The notes beneath the pieces are model-generated. The model saw only the letters and a program-made list of their open reading frames with translations, was not told the DNA's origin and made no database searches. From Euryarchaeota archaeon UBA58 (GTDB lineage: Archaea > Thermoplasmatota > Poseidoniia > Poseidoniales > Thalassarchaeaceae), in contig DAHR01000012.1 in the NCBI GenBank assembly GCA_002498525.1, positions 1 through 34,754 on the forward strand: 34,754 bases of DNA. The letters are read 5' to 3'. Below, piece after piece: positions 31,342 to 34,754 of this stretch (positions are counted from its first letter, which is position 1; each line of letters starts with the position of its first letter). The position numbers were made by a program, and so were the translations under genes.

Positions 31342-33426
31342 TTATTCCCAAACGCCTTCAAAGGTGCAGGAATCGTCACAGGTATTCGTCACGATACCGC
31401 TCGATAAGTAATCGAATGCCATCGAATAAGCCTCTGGCACGGCAAGAACCTGACCGTGGGCATTTGAATGATAATCCATCGAACCAGCGAGGTTCTCCTC
31501 TGGCACCGCTGGGAATGAACCATCGAAGTAAGCAACTCCGGAACCTGTGATCGGCCCTTCACTCGACTCTACACCCCAAGGCTGCCAGGCCGAGGCCGCC
31601 AGATTCTGGATACCAGCGGTTCTTACGGCTCGATCGCAACTTAGAGTCGAGACTTGGAAATCATTTATCGAGGTGATGTAGAGCACCTCGAAGGGTAGCA
31701 CCAGCCCCTCCAATCCATTCTCGTGGAATGGCAGATAAGTCTCTGCATCGGTGACATCCCAAATCGATTGCAATGCAGCGATCATCAAGCCGCGGTCCAT
31801 TCTCGAAGGGTAGGCGATGCTCTCAGCGAAGAGCAACTCGAAGGTGCGATAATGCGTCGATCGCTCGATCTGATGAGTGAATGAAGAACCTCCAACCCAC
31901 AACACACCGCGGTCGACCTCAGGAATCATCCCGAGAATCGAAGGACCGCGAAGTCCACCAAAGGAAACCCCCATGTAATCGACAGCCGAGACGTCGACCA
32001 AATTGACTCCACCATGAATGAATTCAGGTAATTCGGAGCAGACGCCGGTGAAGGTACGAATCATCGCGAGGTTGTTGATTATCGACTGGATGTGGCGTTC
32101 CTGTTGGTGCTGGAAGTACTCACCATTGATCAGTGAATAAGTCAGCGCATCGAAGTCGCCGTCAGAGCTCCAACCCTTGAAATCGGTCGCGATCATCACC
32201 CTGTCATACAATTGCGCATACTCTCGAAACCCGCTCACCATGCCCTTGCCATTACCCATGAAACCATGGCCGAGGAGCGTCATCTGACCCGCTCTCGATT
32301 CGTCGGCGAGAACCTGTGGGATGAGGATGGTGAATACCACTTCACGGAATTCGATGAATTCCGGGTCGCCCGCGTCTGTGCGTCGCATGCTAGCGGGTGG
32401 AAAATCAGATTCCATGTATTGTGGAGTTGTGAAAGTGCCGTGTATTCGGCGGAAAGTACTGTTGTCATCGCCGTAATCATCGATGACTTCTGTTACCTCG
32501 CAGGCGATGCCGTCCTCGCCCAAGCGCTCGGAAGCATCATCGCGTGCGGTGACTATGTCGGCGAGAATCGAAGCTGTCGAAGCGGTGTGGAAGTACCAGG
32601 CTGCTTGTAGGGTTCCACGCTCGACTCCGTGTTCGCCCAGAGCCGTGAAGAGGTTCTCGTACATGCCTCGCTGGGCTTCGATCTGTGGCGAGTCAGTGGT
32701 CTGGTCGTCTCGCAGTGCAGCGAATGCTGCTGATGCCTCGACCCATGTTCCCTCTGAGTCGAGGAGGTTTCTGTAAGCGACGCCGTAGAGCGTGTCGTGG
32801 TCGAGCCCGCGAGTCGTTCGGAGATAGACGAAGGTCGGCTCATCATCCTGTGTTCGAGCGTCGATCTCAACCCAATGGTAGAGTAATTCACCAGTGTCGA
32901 GGTTGATCAGAACCGTAGCGTGGTCGGCGGACAGGGAGTCTTCGATGGAGTTGTGTCCGGCGAGTCCCGAGATGTCCGGAGTCTGGTCGAATGTGGTGAA
33001 GATCTGAGTCGAGGGACTGTAGCCGTCGAGGCGATTGATCATGTGGAAGGCATTCGTGGGGCCAGATCCTGAGTCGGGAATCGCCTCGTCTGTGATCATC
33101 AGATTGTAGCCTGTGGTGCTGCTTGGATCGTCATTCAAGAATGCCGGTGCCGGAAATGGCAACATGCAGTGGTGGGGGTTGACATCGTCACAGAATTCGT
33201 TCTGTTCGATGGCTAGCGGTGAGGGGTCATCTGGAATCTCTCCGTCACCGTCATCGTAGAGGCAGGAGCGGTCTGCTTCAGTCGCATCTGGATTGTAATT
33301 GGTCGCGGTCTCATCCATGCATCCAGGGATGATTAGGGGGTCGGTTTCGACAGCGCCAGTACATCCCGAAAGGAACATCGATGCGACGAGTAGTAAGGCG
33401 ATTCGGCGGCGGGAAACAGTGACCAT
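31342..33426 (-). CDS. Large secreted lipoprotein with alpha/beta-hydrolase domain
   Basis: 694 aa. The N-terminus has a twin-basic, hydrophobic signal ending in the lipobox LSGC (Cys22). A cysteine-bounded segment follows at Cys36-Cys55 with the C-M-D-x-T-A-T-N-Y-N-P pattern common in marine surface proteins, then an Asp-rich linker. The C-terminal half looks like an alpha/beta hydrolase: LLGHGFMGNGKG (oxyanion region), GVSFGGLRG near residue 487 (nucleophile elbow G-x-S-x-G) and NAHGQ near the end with a candidate catalytic His. Likely an esterase or lipase-like surface enzyme; substrate unknown. ATG 33426 (not TTG 33456) fits the signal peptide and the promoter. Confidence 0.8.
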   Translation of the reverse strand: MVTVSRRRIALLLVASMFLSGCTGAVETDPLIIPGCMDETATNYNPDATEADRSCLYDDGDGEIPDDPSPLAIEQNEFCDDVNPHHCMLPFPAPAFLNDDPSSTTGYNLMITDEAIPDSGSGPTNAFHMINRLDGYSPSTQIFTTFDQTPDISGLAGHNSIEDSLSADHATVLINLDTGELLYHWVEIDARTQDDEPTFVYLRTTRGLDHDTLYGVAYRNLLDSEGTWVEASAAFAALRDDQTTDSPQIEAQRGMYENLFTALGEHGVERGTLQAAWYFHTASTASILADIVTARDDASERLGEDGIACEVTEVIDDYGDDNSTFRRIHGTFTTPQYMESDFPPASMRRTDAGDPEFIEFREVVFTILIPQVLADESRAGQMTLLGHGFMGNGKGMVSGFREYAQLYDRVMIATDFKGWSSDGDFDALTYSLINGEYFQHQQERHIQSIINNLAMIRTFTGVCSELPEFIHGGVNLVDVSAVDYMGVSFGGLRGPSILGMIPEVDRGVLWVGGSSFTHQIERSTHYRTFELLFAESIAYPSRMDRGLMIAALQSIWDVTDAETYLPFHENGLEGLVLPFEVLYITSINDFQVSTLSCDRAVRTAGIQNLAASAWQPWGVESSEGPITGSGVAYFDGSFPAVPEENLAGSMDYHSNAHGQVLAVPEAYSMAFDYLSSGIVTNTCDDSCTFEGVWE

Positions 33427-33450
33427 CGTCGCCCTGAGTCCTGTCTCGGT

Positions 33451-33457
33451 TATCAAA
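33451..33457 (-). promoter_or_regulatory. TATA-like box TTTGATA before the lipoprotein gene
   Basis: Minus-strand TTTGATA centred 28 bp from the ATG at 33426, in the 60-bp gap after grpE; no ribosome-binding site lies between, suggesting independent leaderless transcription. Confidence 0.42.
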
Positions 33458-33486
33458 CCGCCACATAGGTCGTATCAGCCGATTGG

Positions 33487-34005
33487 TCAGCCTTCTGCGA
33501 CGATGACTTTGGCAGGTCGAAGGACTCTGTCGTGTAGAGTGTAGCCGGCTTCGATGACTTCGATGACCGAGCCGGCGGCCGCGCCATCGGGCGCTGCAAT
33601 GGTTGCAATCGCTTCCATGCAGGTCGGGTCGAACTCTGCTCCCTCGGCTTCCACTCGCGAGATTCCCTCGGCAGTGAGCGCTGCTCGCATGGCGTCGAGT
33701 GTCAGTCGGACACCGCTGAGAATAGCCTCTGAATCACCATCTCCATTGGCCAGCGCCTTCTCAAGCCCATCTATCGCTGGCAGAATCCGCACTGCCAGTC
33801 CGGCGCTGCCGAAGCGAATCGCCTCGGCCTTGTCGCGCTGCCCTCGGTGGCGAGCGTTCATCGTCTCAGCCCGCGCATATTGGAGGTCTGAGAGAAGTTC
33901 TGCGACCCTCGTCTCCAGTACTTCGATTGGGTCTTCGACAAGCTCTTCGACGACCTCGACGACCTCATCGGGCTGGGCGGCCGTCTCGATCTCGTCCTCA
34001 GACAT
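33487..34005 (-). CDS. grpE: Nucleotide exchange factor GrpE
   Basis: 172 aa. GrpE releases ADP from the chaperone DnaK. An acidic N-terminal tail (about residues 1-30) precedes a long coiled-coil (about 30-70, ending in the RDKAEAIRFG segment), a helical region with LPAIDGLEKAL, and the C-terminal beta domain with FDPTCMEAI and the hallmark GYTLHDRVLRPAKVIVA. Length is usual. No dnaK or dnaJ lies downstream; the next gene on the strand is the lipoprotein. The 59-bp gap on its upstream side, towards the ABCE1 gene, holds no clear promoter apart from ATTCTTGAA. Confidence 0.93.
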   Translation of the reverse strand: MSEDEIETAAQPDEVVEVVEELVEDPIEVLETRVAELLSDLQYARAETMNARHRGQRDKAEAIRFGSAGLAVRILPAIDGLEKALANGDGDSEAILSGVRLTLDAMRAALTAEGISRVEAEGAEFDPTCMEAIATIAAPDGAAAGSVIEVIEAGYTLHDRVLRPAKVIVAEG

Positions 34006-34064
34006 GACTCACGCTCTCTGAGCAACCTTCAAGAATCCAATGGTTCGAGTCGCTCGTTCTTTGC

Positions 34065-34754
34065 TCATTCGACGTAGAAGTATTCACCGCTAGCCTTCTG
34101 CTCGCGATCCTTGCGGCTGTTCGGCTTGTTGATGCGCGGGCGGTGTGATTCGTGGTCGCGCCTGAAGGTGACATCGACATCGGCGAGGAAGCGATTCATG
34201 CCTTTTCGAAGTGACAGAGGTCCCTGTGCATTGCCATGCTTTCCTCCTTCTCCATCGAAGACGAGCAGCGAGTCGCTGACGATGTCGATGAAGTAGATGT
34301 CGTGGTCGATGACCATCGCCGCTTTCTCATTGCTCTCCATGGTGCGGCGTATCGCCTTCGCAGCCTCCATCCGAGCATTTGCGTCGAGATGTGCGCTCGG
34401 CTCATCAAGCAGATAGAGGTCGGCTTCCTTTCCAAGACAAATCGCGATACAGACAGCCTGCAACTCACCACCCGAGAGCTTCTTCGCGCGCAATTCAAGC
34501 AATTGATCGACCTGCAGCGGCCGAATTACCTGAGTATGGAATTCGCCGCTGCGCCAGCGTCCTCCAAGCTCGGTATCGAGCCAATCCTGGACGCTGCCAT
34601 CGAAGTCGGTGGTGACGTGCTGCTGTTTGTACGAGACCGTTGCATCCATCGTGCACCAGCCCATGTCGGGCTCGATCTCACCAGCAATCATTCGCACCAT
34701 GGTCGTCTTGCCGGTTGCATTTGGCCCGACGACTCCGACGACTTCGGCGCTGCG
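34065..34754 (-). CDS. Ribosome recycling ATPase ABCE1/Rli1, 3' part (runs off the window)
   Basis: Only the last 229 residues are inside the window. They hold the second ATPase domain: Walker A GPNATGKTT right at the window edge, signature LSGGELQ, Walker B with LLDEPSAHLD, H-loop VIDHD-x-YFID, and the C-terminal RPRINKPNS-x-KD-x-EQK motif that is diagnostic of ABCE1/Rli1. The protein splits ribosomes after termination. The frame stays open to 34754, so the start codon, Fe-S domain and first ATPase domain lie beyond the window. Confidence 0.94.
   Translation of the reverse strand, partial: RSAEVVGVVGPNATGKTTMVRMIAGEIEPDMGWCTMDATVSYKQQHVTTDFDGSVQDWLDTELGGRWRSGEFHTQVIRPLQVDQLLELRAKKLSGGELQAVCIAICLGKEADLYLLDEPSAHLDANARMEAAKAIRRTMESNEKAAMVIDHDIYFIDIVSDSLLVFDGEGGKHGNAQGPLSLRKGMNRFLADVDVTFRRDHESHRPRINKPNSRKDREQKASGEYFYVE

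Noticed and set aside
34050..34064. GGTTCGAGTC-like sequence upstream of grpE as a tRNA T-arm
   Set aside because: Flanking bases do not form a T-stem and no cloverleaf fits in the 59-bp gap.
1..34754. CRISPR arrays, insertion sequences, integrases or phage genes
   Set aside because: No regularly spaced repeats, transposase motifs or terminal inverted repeats were seen; all genes look like ordinary chromosomal genes.

Overview
The window reads as a compact archaeal chromosome segment. It carries an archaeal tRNA-guanine transglycosylase with a PUA domain, ABCE1/Rli1, a DRG-type GTPase, a CTP-dependent riboflavin kinase, an archaeal-type NMN adenylyltransferase and an aconitase-X protein. Internal operon genes are preceded by GGAGGTGAT-type ribosome-binding sites, while many first genes look leaderless. 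TatC, GrpE, acidic secreted proteins with DxDxDG motifs, a beta-propeller exoprotein and a lipoprotein with a C-x-D-x-x-A-x-N-Y-N-type cysteine repeat point to a marine Thermoplasmatota-like lineage. My best guess is Marine Group II/III (Poseidoniia). This is inferred from gene content; there is no 16S rRNA here.

Layout. 1-202: non-coding, with a strong hairpin. 203-4156: ileS, divergent from an HMA-DUF4396 membrane protein across a possible shared palindromic promoter. 4202-7076: beta-propeller exoprotein, nadE, SpoU/TrmH methyltransferase. 7070-11875: a ZIP transporter head-to-head, with overlapping start regions, with fused aconitase X, which is coupled to tgtA. 11972-17837: ATPase-permease-ATPase-permease ABC-2 operon ending in a CrtC/AttH-like gene. 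17926-20710: TPR protein, truA, ribK, PqqB-like hydrolase. 20872-24425: AOS-family PLP enzyme, a membrane protein, a DUF309 protein and a mitochondrial-like citrate synthase. 24463-28348: an apparently circularly permuted glycerophosphodiester phosphodiesterase, a UMF1/Atg22-like transporter with a calcium-motif insert, and tatC. 28396-34754: DRG GTPase, a three-gene operon ending in nadM, a large hydrolase lipoprotein, grpE, and the 3' part of the ABCE1 gene, which leaves the window.

Themes. Cofactor genes (nadE, nadM, ribK), tRNA/rRNA modification or charging genes (ileS, tgtA, truA, SpoU) and cell-surface or transport genes dominate. Coding density is very high, with several tail-to-tail gene ends abutting or overlapping. 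I found no tRNA, rRNA, CRISPR array, insertion sequence or integrase. The observations most worth a second look are the GDPD whose HRG strand sits at the C-terminus, the TgtA that has lost its three zinc cysteines, and a recurring TTTCA-core element about 27-29 bp upstream of start codons.
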